The position numbers were made by a program, and so were the translations under genes. Shown in pieces: positions 1-6,656 of a stretch of DNA of 7,292 nt. The notes below the pieces were generated by a model that saw only the letters and a list, made by a program, of their open reading frames with translations, was not told the DNA's origin and did not search any database. Source of the DNA: Methanocalculus sp. (GTDB lineage: Archaea > Halobacteriota > Methanomicrobia > Methanomicrobiales > Methanocorpusculaceae); NCBI RefSeq assembly GCF_029762515.1, contig NZ_JARVGN010000073.1:1-7292 (forward strand), written 5' to 3'. How positions within the stretch are numbered: position 1 is the first letter of the stretch; each line of letters opens with the position of its first letter.

Positions 1-2400
1 TGACTCGATATCTTCGACGGTTCGTACAATTAACTCTTCTGCAAGCTCTATTTCAGGATTGATCCGGCTCTGATCAGGAACCGGCCACTCTGCATAGGAG
101 ACCAGCCCCTCATGCCCCATCTCACGCCAGAGCGATTCGCAGGTGAAGGGGATCACCGGTGCAAGCAGCCTGATCCAGGCATCAGCGACATCACGGAGCA
201 CTGTGCCACCGGTTGAACCGGCAGGAAGCCGCCTACGGTACCATTTCAGATCCGACTCGATCCCAAAGTATGCCTCCTGAAGCGCCTGCCGGGTCTGGAA
301 GAGTTCGAGTGCCTCGGTCATGCGGGCGATCCTGCGCTGGAGACGGGAGGAGAGCCATGCATCGACATCATAAGTGCCATTTGCATCCTTTGACTCTGCA
401 ACATAGGCAATGAACCGTTCAATCTGTTTTCGTATGGATGATACGAGTTCATTTCTCCAGTCAAAATCCTGCCAGGGCTCGGCTGAACCGACCAGGAACA
501 TACGAACCGTGTCAGCGCCAAACTCCTCTGCGGCATCTTCCAGGAGGAATACATTTCCTTTGGAGGATGACATCTTTGCTCCATCCAGAAGCCCCATCCC
601 AAAGACGACCATACCCTGTGGCTGGAGTTCATCGGGGAAGATGGCACGGTGATGGAAGAGCTGGAAGGTGAGGTGGTTTGAGATGAGATCTTTTGCCGAG
701 AAGCGGTAGTTGTAGGGGTACCAGTAGAGGAACTCGGATCTCAGTTCATCAAGGATCGATCTGTCAACACCTTTGGGCTCTCCTCTGCCCAGGAAGATGT
801 AATCGAATACCTCCGGGGTGAGGGACGCGGCAGGAATCCCGCTGATCCGGTGGGCAATCGTATAATATGCCATGTAGACGGTTGAATCCGAGAGCGGTTC
901 AAAGAGCCATTTCGGATCCCAGGGAACCCGCGTGCCAAGCCCGACACGCCGGGTGCATGCCCAGTCCTTCAGCCAGTCGACAGTACGGTCAAACTCTGCC
1001 CGCACCTCGGGTGGAACAAGTGTGATCTTCTCGATCTGGTCATGCACCTGCTGTTTCCAGACAGGATCGCTATAGGCAAGGAACCACTGATCATCAAGGA
1101 TCCTGACAAAGGCACGGCTTCCGCACCGGCAGACAACCGGTTGCTGATCGAAGTCATAGAACCAGATCGAGCCATAATCCGCCTCCATGATAGCGCCAAC
1201 ATCCTCACGTGCAACACGAACAGGTTTTCCTTCATGCTCCCCGCATCGTGCAAGGAGTTTTCCACGTGAGAACTCGGCAGAATAGACCTCCTGGGTCACC
1301 TCGTCCATCTTCGGATCGAACTGATCGACGATCCCATGCCGGATCACCGCCTCTTTCGCCGGGATTGCGCCATATCCATCAACCTGTATCAGCGATACCG
1401 GTTCGATATCGGTGTACTCTCCCTTCTTCTGAAGATCGGAGAGGGCGATATAGTCAAAAGGTGCATGTGCCGGAACACTCATCACGATGCCGGATCCCAT
1501 ATCCGGATCCACAAATCCTGCCGGAAGTATACGAACACGTCCACAGAGGGGATGGGAGACGAATGAGCCGATGAGATCAGCGCCATTCACCTCGCCGACA
1601 ATTGACACCTGATGTTTCTGGAGTGCAAGCTTATCTGCTGCCTCCTGTGAGAGGAGCCAGACTGTGCCATCGACATCCGCCTTTACATAATCGACATCCG
1701 GGTTGATCCAGAGATTGGTCACCCCGTAGATCGTCTCGGGGCGGAGTGTTGCACAGGGGATCAAAAAGCCATCAGATTCAAAATTGACGAAGATGAATTT
1801 GACAATCTCCGCCTTATCCCCTTCGAGGAGATCGTGATCGCCGACCGGATTATCGCACTGCGGACAGTATTTAACGGGATGTTCCCCCCTGACAACCCTG
1901 CCCTGTCCATTGAGGTGATGGTACTGCCATTCGATGAATTTTGAGTACTGGGGAAGGATTGTGGTAAACCTCCGGCGCCAGTCGATCGAGAGGCCGAGTC
2001 TCCGCATCACCCGCTCGTATTCATTTGAAAAATGATCGACGATTGCAAGGGGATCGGAGAACCTGTCAATGACATCCTGAGGCACTTTATAGAGATCCCG
2101 GTACAATGAAAGAGTCTTTTCATCTCCCCGTGCAATCCGTTTTGAGATCCCGATAACAGGCGATCCCGTCACATGGAATGCCATTGGATAGAGAACCTGC
2201 CGCCCTCTCATCCTCCAGAATCTGGCAATAACATCCGGCACAATATAGGTTCTGCCATGGCCGACATGCATCGCTCCACTCGGATACGGATATGCGACAT
2301 TGATATAACATTTCTCTTTTGATGATGGATCGGAATGGAATGCATTCTTCCATTCTTCTTCAACATCCGCTTCAGACAGCTTCAGTTCAGAATCACCCAC
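1..2400 (-). CDS. leuS: Leucyl-tRNA synthetase, archaeal type (3' end cut off by the window)
   Basis: Class I aminoacyl-tRNA synthetase that attaches leucine to tRNA-Leu in the cytoplasm. 800 codons are open without a stop to the window edge. Family members run to roughly 920-970 residues, so about 120-170 C-terminal residues are missing. The HIGH-type motif HVGHGR is at residues 45-50 and KMSSSKGN at about 609-616. A zinc-site segment YCPQCDNPVGDHDLLEGD lies near residues 175-200. The CP1 editing domain carries ATLRPETIYG at 217-226 and SVPAHAPFDY with the conserved Asp at 316. A second CRCG cysteine pair lies near residue 425-430. The start is GTG at 2398-2400: the first in-frame ATG is codon 44, inside the HIGH motif, so it cannot be the start, and GAGGGGAG sits 7 nt upstream of the GTG. 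All segments read lie in one frame, with no frameshift. The gene follows the PIN-ATPase gene by 30 nt, so co-transcription is likely. Confidence 0.97.
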   Translation of the reverse strand, partial: MGDSELKLSEADVEEEWKNAFHSDPSSKEKCYINVAYPYPSGAMHVGHGRTYIVPDVIARFWRMRGRQVLYPMAFHVTGSPVIGISKRIARGDEKTLSLYRDLYKVPQDVIDRFSDPLAIVDHFSNEYERVMRRLGLSIDWRRRFTTILPQYSKFIEWQYHHLNGQGRVVRGEHPVKYCPQCDNPVGDHDLLEGDKAEIVKFIFVNFESDGFLIPCATLRPETIYGVTNLWINPDVDYVKADVDGTVWLLSQEAADKLALQKHQVSIVGEVNGADLIGSFVSHPLCGRVRILPAGFVDPDMGSGIVMSVPAHAPFDYIALSDLQKKGEYTDIEPVSLIQVDGYGAIPAKEAVIRHGIVDQFDPKMDEVTQEVYSAEFSRGKLLARCGEHEGKPVRVAREDVGAIMEADYGSIWFYDFDQQPVVCRCGSRAFVRILDDQWFLAYSDPVWKQQVHDQIEKITLVPPEVRAEFDRTVDWLKDWACTRRVGLGTRVPWDPKWLFEPLSDSTVYMAYYTIAHRISGIPAASLTPEVFDYIFLGRGEPKGVDRSILDELRSEFLYWYPYNYRFSAKDLISNHLTFQLFHHRAIFPDELQPQGMVVFGMGLLDGAKMSSSKGNVFLLEDAAEEFGADTVRMFLVGSAEPWQDFDWRNELVSSIRKQIERFIAYVAESKDANGTYDVDAWLSSRLQRRIARMTEALELFQTRQALQEAYFGIESDLKWYRRRLPAGSTGGTVLRDVADAWIRLLAPVIPFTCESLWREMGHEGLVSYAEWPVPDQSRINPEIELAEELIVRTVEDIES

Positions 2401-2407
2401 AATAAAA

Positions 2408-2415
2408 CTCCCCTC
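2408..2415 (-). promoter_or_regulatory. Ribosome binding site that fixes the GTG start of leuS
   Basis: On the minus strand GAGGGGAG lies 7 nt before the GTG at 2400. A second in-frame GTG at 2419-2421 lies upstream of this site and so lacks it. The site sits in the 30-nt gap after the TAA of the PIN-ATPase gene. Confidence 0.75.
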
Positions 2416-2430
2416 AAACACTAAACCCGG

Positions 2431-4368
2431 TTACTCCACCGGACGAACCGTGATCTTCTCACCCTCGGCATCCCGCCTGAGCATCTCCTGGGCAATGGAA
2501 TTGTTTCTGGCAAGAAGAATCTCCCCGCTCTCCTCGACAGTGCCGGTAAAGAGGTATTCCTTACCTGAGAAGACGTCAACGATCTTGCTTGCATGTTCGG
2601 GGCAGGCGAGGATCAGGAATTTCTTATCTGTTCTGATCGCCACCCCGCCCGTGGCCGGAGACTGCACGGTTGGCTCTTCAATGGTTTCTGCCGGGTGGGT
2701 TGAATCCAGCTCGGTTCGCGAGCGGATGTCAATGCCAACACCGACCTTATTCACAATTGAAGCGATATTCTTACCACCTTTTCCAATAGCAGCCGGGATA
2801 TCACGATCTTCAATATAGACAGATGCTTTACTGTCAGAGATCATCCTGACATCCACAGAACCCTCGGTGAACCTGCCGATCTCTCTCTGGATCTCCTTTT
2901 CAATCGCCTGCCACGGACTTGAGGAAGGAGTGTCAGGCTCGGGTTCCACATGTGCAGGGATATCGGTTTTTCCTGTATTCCGGGATTTTGGTGTCTGGAG
3001 AGATAAATCCTGGCTGTGCAACGGGTACACTATCGTCTCGCCGCCATACCGGAATATCTCGACCACCACAAGGCCGGTCTCACTATCTGCCACCTTGACA
3101 ACCGGGGACGGAGTTACTTCCATTCCCTGTCCTGAAAGTGCGATTGGGCGATCGATTGAGAGCGTGAGCGAATAGACCCGTTCAATCTCACCCTCGGAGA
3201 CGAAGATGATCGAGGGGATCACCTGGGGGAGAATACAGACATCAATCCGTGAGAGGAGACGCTGGAGTGCATCCTGAACTTTGTGTGCATGAAGAACCCC
3301 GACCATTCCGATCCCGGAGAGATGGAGATCCGCATAGATCTGGAAATCCTCAGGCTTCCGTATCTCATCAAAGATAACAAAATCAGGCCTGACAAGACTG
3401 AGAAGTTCTGCGGTTTGGGCCATATTCCCGTCAAGCGCTGTGTACTGGGTGATATGATCCGGCACCTGAAGATCACGCGGGGTCTCCATTGTCTTCACAA
3501 CATAGTTGCAATCTGCAAGGAAGATGGCGATGCTCTGGGCAAGTGTCGATTTACCTGATCCGGGCGGGCCGACGATGAGTGTTCCCGACCGCTCGCTGAT
3601 GATCGACTGTTTGATCTCATCAGACTTGCTGTAATCCTCAAGTGAGACATCCGCAATCGGACGGATGACAGTGATCTCCATCCCGTCTGAGAACGGGCGG
3701 CGGGTGATTGCGATCCGAAGCGATCCGATCTGGACGACCGTCACTCCCTTCTTCTCGATCTCAATAAACCCGTCCGGGTGGCGCTTGGCACGTTCAAGGA
3801 TCTCCTGTGCAAGCTTACGCAGCTCATACTCGGTCATCGGGGAGTCGCGAATCTGCTCGATCCTCATCTCCTTCAGGCGGCCTTTCTTGGCATATGGAGC
3901 TACCCGTTCCTTGAGATAGATTGCCACGGTATTTTCATCAAAGAAGTGATCGATACCAAGCGGCGTGAAGTTCTCCTGTTGCGCCTTCATGAAGATGACA
4001 GGGATTCCCTTTGCCCGTGCAACCTCGGCCTGGACGATATCGGAGGTCATAAAGGATGCATCATATTCGATTGCGGCATTCCGGATCATCGAATCGATCT
4101 CACCGCCGCTTGCCAGTTTCACCTGTTCAAGCCGGGGCCGCTCGCCCACAAATTTGAGCTCGATTAATCCTTCATCCCGCATGCGGCAGAGTTCCTGGAT
4201 CTCAGTCAGTCCGGAGAACCCAATCTCCCGCCCATGGTTTGCCTGTGCCTCAAGTTCCGCAAAAACAGCTTCAGGAATGATTATTGTTGCGCCTTTGCAT
4301 TCGCCGTTCTGTATCATTGAGGTAATGCGCCCATCAATGACAACGCTCGTATCAGGTACCAGTTTCAT
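2431..4368 (-). CDS. PIN domain - PilT/VirB11-like ATPase - KH domain protein (COG1855 type)
   Basis: 645 residues. Residues 1-140 are a PIN nuclease-like domain with the acidic set D6, E38, D92 and D110 all present, so nuclease activity is possible. About 170-250 is a linking region. About 255-410 is a secretion-type (VirB11/PilT/GspE) ATPase core with Walker A GPPGSGKS at 267-274, Walker B VIFDE at 331-335 and a His box (LHAH, 359-362). A Pro/Ser/Glu-rich linker spans about 455-485. A KH RNA/ssDNA-binding fold with its GKGG loop at 529-532 follows, then a second linker (about 552-573) and a small C-terminal domain. This architecture matches archaeal COG1855. From memory of the literature, the Sulfolobus relative PINA is a hexameric ATPase linked to Holliday-junction processing with Hjc and Hjm; extending that role here is inference. 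The start is the ATG immediately before the PIN β-strand. No strong Shine-Dalgarno is visible (only GGTAG). It is not a VapC toxin despite the PIN domain: there is no antitoxin partner and it is far too long. Confidence 0.93.
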   Translation of the reverse strand: MKLVPDTSVVIDGRITSMIQNGECKGATIIIPEAVFAELEAQANHGREIGFSGLTEIQELCRMRDEGLIELKFVGERPRLEQVKLASGGEIDSMIRNAAIEYDASFMTSDIVQAEVARAKGIPVIFMKAQQENFTPLGIDHFFDENTVAIYLKERVAPYAKKGRLKEMRIEQIRDSPMTEYELRKLAQEILERAKRHPDGFIEIEKKGVTVVQIGSLRIAITRRPFSDGMEITVIRPIADVSLEDYSKSDEIKQSIISERSGTLIVGPPGSGKSTLAQSIAIFLADCNYVVKTMETPRDLQVPDHITQYTALDGNMAQTAELLSLVRPDFVIFDEIRKPEDFQIYADLHLSGIGMVGVLHAHKVQDALQRLLSRIDVCILPQVIPSIIFVSEGEIERVYSLTLSIDRPIALSGQGMEVTPSPVVKVADSETGLVVVEIFRYGGETIVYPLHSQDLSLQTPKSRNTGKTDIPAHVEPEPDTPSSSPWQAIEKEIQREIGRFTEGSVDVRMISDSKASVYIEDRDIPAAIGKGGKNIASIVNKVGVGIDIRSRTELDSTHPAETIEEPTVQSPATGGVAIRTDKKFLILACPEHASKIVDVFSGKEYLFTGTVEESGEILLARNNSIAQEMLRRDAEGEKITVRPVE

Positions 4369-4459
4369 AAAAATTCTACCATTGTAAACTCTTGATTATG
4401 GTTATCGGAGTGAGAATATGCTGATCATTCCCATGAACGGCAATAATCAGCCATTTTTT

Positions 4460-4468
4460 TATTATATC
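4460..4468 (-). promoter_or_regulatory. TATA-like box, candidate proximal promoter of the PIN-ATPase–leuS pair
   Basis: The minus strand reads GATATAATA followed by an A run. At the usual archaeal spacing transcription would start near 4438, giving a leader of about 70 nt before the ATG at 4368 that excludes the hairpin. This rests on sequence and spacing only. Confidence 0.35.
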
Positions 4469-4510
4469 GCCCCAATAGGTTCCATTATTCATATACGTTC
4501 CGATATGGAA

Positions 4511-4554
4511 GATCCCGGATCACCGCTCTTATCGTATACGCCTGACCCGGGATC
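4511..4554 (-). promoter_or_regulatory. 12-bp stem hairpin in the leader upstream of the PIN-ATPase gene
   Basis: The arms are 4511-4522 (GATCCCGGATCA) and 4543-4554 (TGACCCGGGATC), with a 20-nt loop. In plus-strand RNA there is one A:C mismatch (4519/4546). In minus-strand RNA the same position becomes G:U, so all 12 pairs form, and the flanking 4510/4555 pair is also G:U there. This strand asymmetry favours a function in minus-strand RNA. The loop contains the 8-bp palindrome CGTATACG (4533-4540). No T run follows on the minus strand, so it is not a simple intrinsic terminator. Its role is unknown: leader structure, small-RNA element or protein site. Confidence 0.5.
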
Positions 4555-4610
4555 CACGTCAGACTCTGCTATTCTATTTTCTCTACACCATAACGTAAGA
4601 GATACTAGGA

Positions 4611-4620
4611 TATAAATATC
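4611..4620 (-). promoter_or_regulatory. TATA-like box, candidate distal promoter for the leader with the hairpin
   Basis: The minus strand reads GATATTTATA. A start near 4587 would give a leader of about 220 nt that includes the hairpin at 4511-4554. The element also reads TATAAATA on the plus strand, but no plus-strand gene lies downstream until 6045, so the minus reading is preferred. Confidence 0.35.
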
Positions 4621-4741
4621 ATGCGACTTCGGCCAGAGAGGAAAAGAAGCGGATATTAACCGGATGATAGAGAGAGAAAACCGATACTGTTTTTGTTCAA
4701 ATGCGCCTCTCCAGGCGGCCGCCCCGGAAAACAGACCTTCC

Positions 4742-4748
4742 AAAAAAA
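4742..4748 (-). terminator. Oligo-T transcription stop after hisI
   Basis: Read on the minus strand, seven T residues preceded by a C run (CCCCCG) begin 22 nt after the hisI stop codon. Archaeal RNA polymerase ends transcription at such oligo-T tracts without needing a hairpin. It would close the peptidase–hisI unit. Confidence 0.5.
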
Positions 4749-4770
4749 CGGGGGTTGCCAGAGAGAAGAA

Positions 4771-5127
4771 TTATTTGTATATCGTCTCCGGGTCAACCAT
4801 ACGATCGAAGAGAACGTCTCCATCAAGCGTCCTGAAGAAGCATGATCGATACCCGAGGTGGCAGGCAGCACCGGATTGTGAGACAAGGTAGAGAAGAGTG
4901 TCTGCATCACAGTCAGTCCTGATCCCAAGGACATGCTGGAGATGGCCGCTCTCCTCGCCCTTCTTCCATATCTTCTTCCTGCTTCTGCTGTAATAGTGGG
5001 CATAGCCGGTCTGTTGTGTGAGGGAGACAGCTTCTTCATCTGCCCAGGCAACCATCAGCACCTCACGTGTCTCTGCATCCTGTACAACAACCGGAATGAG
5101 CCCGTTCTGATAATCTAATTCGATCAT
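4771..5127 (-). CDS. hisI: Phosphoribosyl-AMP cyclohydrolase
   Basis: Opens the purine ring of phosphoribosyl-AMP to give ProFAR precursor, the third step of histidine biosynthesis, in the cytoplasm. 118 residues is a normal length for the stand-alone archaeal/bacterial enzyme without a HisE domain. The hallmark SRSRKKIWKKGEESG spans 47-61, followed by HLQHV. The metal site DCDAD is at 72-76 (D72, D74, D76, with C73). The other zinc cysteines are C89 and C96 in the SGAACHLGYRSCF segment, so all expected ligands are present. The ATG at 5125-5127 lies 5 nt after the stop of the peptidase gene, and a G-rich stretch (GGGGGT) at the end of that gene can serve as ribosome binding site. It is therefore probably expressed from the peptidase promoter. 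No other his gene is visible. Confidence 0.97.
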   Translation of the reverse strand: MIELDYQNGLIPVVVQDAETREVLMVAWADEEAVSLTQQTGYAHYYSRSRKKIWKKGEESGHLQHVLGIRTDCDADTLLYLVSQSGAACHLGYRSCFFRTLDGDVLFDRMVDPETIYK

Positions 5128-5132
5128 ACCAA

Positions 5133-5915
5133 TCAGACCCCCATAAGCGCCATCATCAGTGTAAAGAGTATATCACCGATGAGGCATGAAACGATCAGCC
5201 CGGCGGTTATCGGAATGAAGAACGGAACACCATAGGATATCCAGACAGAACCAGCTTGTGTATACAATGCAAGCTCTTTCCGGAATTCATCTGGCTGCTC
5301 CCGGAGGTCACGCGTATACACACGGTCATCCCGTGCCATCCTGCTGATCGCCTCTGCAAATGGGATGAAACGGCGCTTTAAACCATCTGTTGTCTCTTCA
5401 AAATCCTCAATTACAAAGCCAAAGACCGAACGGATATTCTCAGATTGAACCGGGAAACCGATGAACATGTACAGGAGCGGAGCCCTGTTCCCTTTCGCCA
5501 GATTGTAGATGAAGAGAAAAACCGGAATGAATAGATTCAGGATGAGGGCATTTGCGAGGACACTGAAGGCAAAGATTGGAACTGGCGGATACCCAAGGAG
5601 CGGTTCAAATGGAAAGAGAGGTATCAGGAGAGCGATAAAAATAAGACCCCAGGCATCTGCACCACCGAAGAGGCCAAAATATGCAATCGCATACATTACC
5701 CCTGAGAAGACGAGAGTCGTCAGGGCAATGATCAAAAACCAGTGTAGATCTCCAAGCAAGAGGAGATAATAGACATACCCTGTGAACGGGAGAGAGAGGA
5801 GGAGCATCGGATACCATGTCCGAAACGGTACCCTGCGATCGCGGATATCCAGAAAGGATCCATAGAGAAATGTCAATGCCACCAGAAGAAAGGGGATGGC
5901 CAGGTACGATATCAT
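5133..5915 (-). CDS. Archaeal A24-family prepilin/preflagellin peptidase
   Basis: Membrane aspartyl protease that cleaves the class III signal peptide of archaellin or type IV pilin precursors (FlaK/ArlK, EppA or PibD-like). 260 residues, mostly hydrophobic, with about six membrane segments: roughly 3-20, 35-54, 58-80, 88-104, 112-139 and 229-257. The two catalytic aspartates are visible: D23 in SFLDIRDRRVP and D87 in the FGGADAWG motif. Between the fifth and last membrane segments lies a charged soluble stretch (about 140-220, rich in Arg, Asp and Glu). This matches the archaeal A24 C-terminal domain and makes the protein longer than minimal TadV-type peptidases. Which substrate class it serves cannot be told from sequence, and no pilin or archaellin gene is in the window. 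It begins the transcript that continues into hisI. No Shine-Dalgarno precedes the ATG, and a TATA-like box lies about 27 nt upstream, which suggests a leaderless mRNA. Confidence 0.92.
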   Translation of the reverse strand: MISYLAIPFLLVALTFLYGSFLDIRDRRVPFRTWYPMLLLSLPFTGYVYYLLLLGDLHWFLIIALTTLVFSGVMYAIAYFGLFGGADAWGLIFIALLIPLFPFEPLLGYPPVPIFAFSVLANALILNLFIPVFLFIYNLAKGNRAPLLYMFIGFPVQSENIRSVFGFVIEDFEETTDGLKRRFIPFAEAISRMARDDRVYTRDLREQPDEFRKELALYTQAGSVWISYGVPFFIPITAGLIVSCLIGDILFTLMMALMGV

Positions 5916-5937
5916 AAATGAACTATTCTGGTTGATA

Positions 5938-5949
5938 GATTATATATGG
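5938..5949 (-). promoter_or_regulatory. TATA box of the peptidase–hisI unit, probably leaderless
   Basis: The minus strand reads CCATATATAATC. The box centre is about 27 nt from the A of the peptidase ATG (5915), the normal archaeal distance to the transcription start. Transcript and ORF would begin together, and the absence of any GGAG-like site between box and ATG agrees with this. Confidence 0.6.
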
Positions 5950-5977
5950 CATGGCATAGATTCTCTGGTACTCTGCG

Positions 5978-5998
5978 TATGATCACGTGCGATTCATA
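5978..5998. promoter_or_regulatory. Possible operator: nested inverted repeats between the divergent promoters
   Basis: TATGA (5978-5982) is matched by TCATA (5994-5998), and between them lies the perfect palindrome CACGTG (5984-5989), though the two centres differ by 1.5 nt. The position between the two divergent TATA-like boxes would suit a regulator binding site. Short repeats like this also arise by chance. Confidence 0.25.
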
Positions 5999-6001
5999 AT
6001 A
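5993..6001 (+). promoter_or_regulatory. Weak TATA-like box for the plus-strand gene pair
   Basis: TTCATAATA on the plus strand. At normal spacing the start would fall near 6020-6025, leaving a leader of about 20-25 nt that contains AGGAG at 6032-6036, 8 nt before the ATG at 6045. The box is a poor match, so this is tentative. Confidence 0.35.
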
Positions 6002-6044
6002 GAGGGTCAGAAAGGAGAACCCCGGGAGTGCAGGAGAAACAGAG

Positions 6045-6656
6045 ATGCCCGATACAGATGAGTCACAAAAGAGATCAGGAACACTTGCAGACTGCATTTT
6101 GAATGCTGTACAGTGGCATTTTTCCGGCACGATCTCCTGCATGGAGGTTGACGGGGTGCGGGCACAGGTCATCTTCATCTCAGGGGAACCCGCAGGTGCT
6201 GAATATGCTGATGGCGCAGGAACGATCTATGGAGATATTGCGGTGCTCAGGCTTCCGACAAAACCAATCTACACAATATCCCCTCTACCGGTAGCAGAAG
6301 CAGAAGGTCTCGCCAGCTGTGCGCGCATCTATCACCCTGAACGGTTATTTGCACACGCAACAGTGAAGAAGAGGAGGGAAGCCAGATCGCCTGCAGAAAC
6401 CTCCGGAGTCGGCAGGCTTACGATCAGGGTGGCATCTGGCCAGAGAAGACCTGTACCCCTCAGGATCGAGCTCTGGAGCGAAGGGCGCATATGCGGAACA
6501 GATACGCTCGATCAGAATGGAAAGGCATCATTTCGGCTTCTGGAGGGGGAGTACGAATGCCGGTTGCGAGAGGGTATCAGGTTGATTGGCAAAAAGACCT
6601 TCAGATATCCGGGTGGCGATATGGAGATTACAATACCAGTTGATGGAGCTGCATGA
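6045..6656 (+). CDS. Two-domain protein of unknown function (DUF4388-like N-terminus, β-sandwich C-terminus)
   Basis: 203 residues, not recognised as a named family. There is no signal peptide or membrane segment, so it is probably cytoplasmic. Residues 11-70 (SGTLADCILNAVQ… then GTISC, VIFISGEPAGAEYAD) resemble the pattern of DUF4388/PATAN-like domains: a helix, a 'G-x-hydrophobic' strand, then 'hydrophobic-F-x-x-G' and 'A' before a loop. This is a pattern judgement, not a search result. Residues 106-122 are a basic linker (KKRREAR). Residues 123-199 alternate hydrophobic and polar residues, with QNGKASFRLLEGEYECRL at 157-174, typical of a carboxypeptidase-regulatory/PEGA-like Ig fold. AGGAG lies 8 nt before the ATG. 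The stop overlaps the start of the next gene by ATGA, implying translational coupling and a shared task. It is divergent from the prepilin peptidase, so a link to pili or secretion is possible but unproven. Confidence 0.8.
   Translation: MPDTDESQKRSGTLADCILNAVQWHFSGTISCMEVDGVRAQVIFISGEPAGAEYADGAGTIYGDIAVLRLPTKPIYTISPLPVAEAEGLASCARIYHPERLFAHATVKKRREARSPAETSGVGRLTIRVASGQRRPVPLRIELWSEGRICGTDTLDQNGKASFRLLEGEYECRLREGIRLIGKKTFRYPGGDMEITIPVDGAA

Larger units (their letters stand above)
4369..4770. other. 402-nt gene-free region between hisI and the PIN-ATPase gene
   Basis: No credible coding sequence is seen. The one plus-strand frame here (4418-4615, 65 codons) has low-complexity content and no ribosome binding site. 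The stretch is AT-rich at 4441-4620 and holds two minus-strand TATA-like boxes, a strong hairpin (4511-4554) and the oligo-T signal after hisI. It is best read as the terminator of the upstream operon plus a long promoter/leader for the PIN-ATPase–leuS pair. A small RNA cannot be excluded. Confidence 0.6.

Noticed and set aside
318..2353. Several short minus-strand and plus-strand frames within 1-2400
   Set aside because: They are shadows of leuS, which reads continuously from 2400 to 1 with all its motifs in one frame.
2431..4368. VapC-type toxin, suggested by the N-terminal PIN domain
   Set aside because: The protein is 645 residues with ATPase and KH domains, and no small antitoxin gene is adjacent.
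4454..4460. T7 tract on the plus strand as a terminator
   Set aside because: No plus-strand gene lies upstream of it in this region. It is better explained as the A run next to the minus-strand TATA-like box.
4418..4615. 65-codon plus-strand open frame in the hisI–PIN-ATPase gap
   Set aside because: It has no ribosome binding site and no family resemblance, and it runs through the hairpin and the promoter-like AT-rich DNA. A chance frame is more likely.
4714..4723. Perfect 10-bp palindrome GGCGGCCGCC after hisI
   Set aside because: It is GC-only and too short for a stable stem with a loop, and it lies past the oligo-T stop; chance is sufficient.
4369..4770. tRNA or other known structured RNA in the gap
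   Set aside because: No T-loop GGTTCGA-like segment or cloverleaf pairing was found; only the single hairpin at 4511-4554 stands out.
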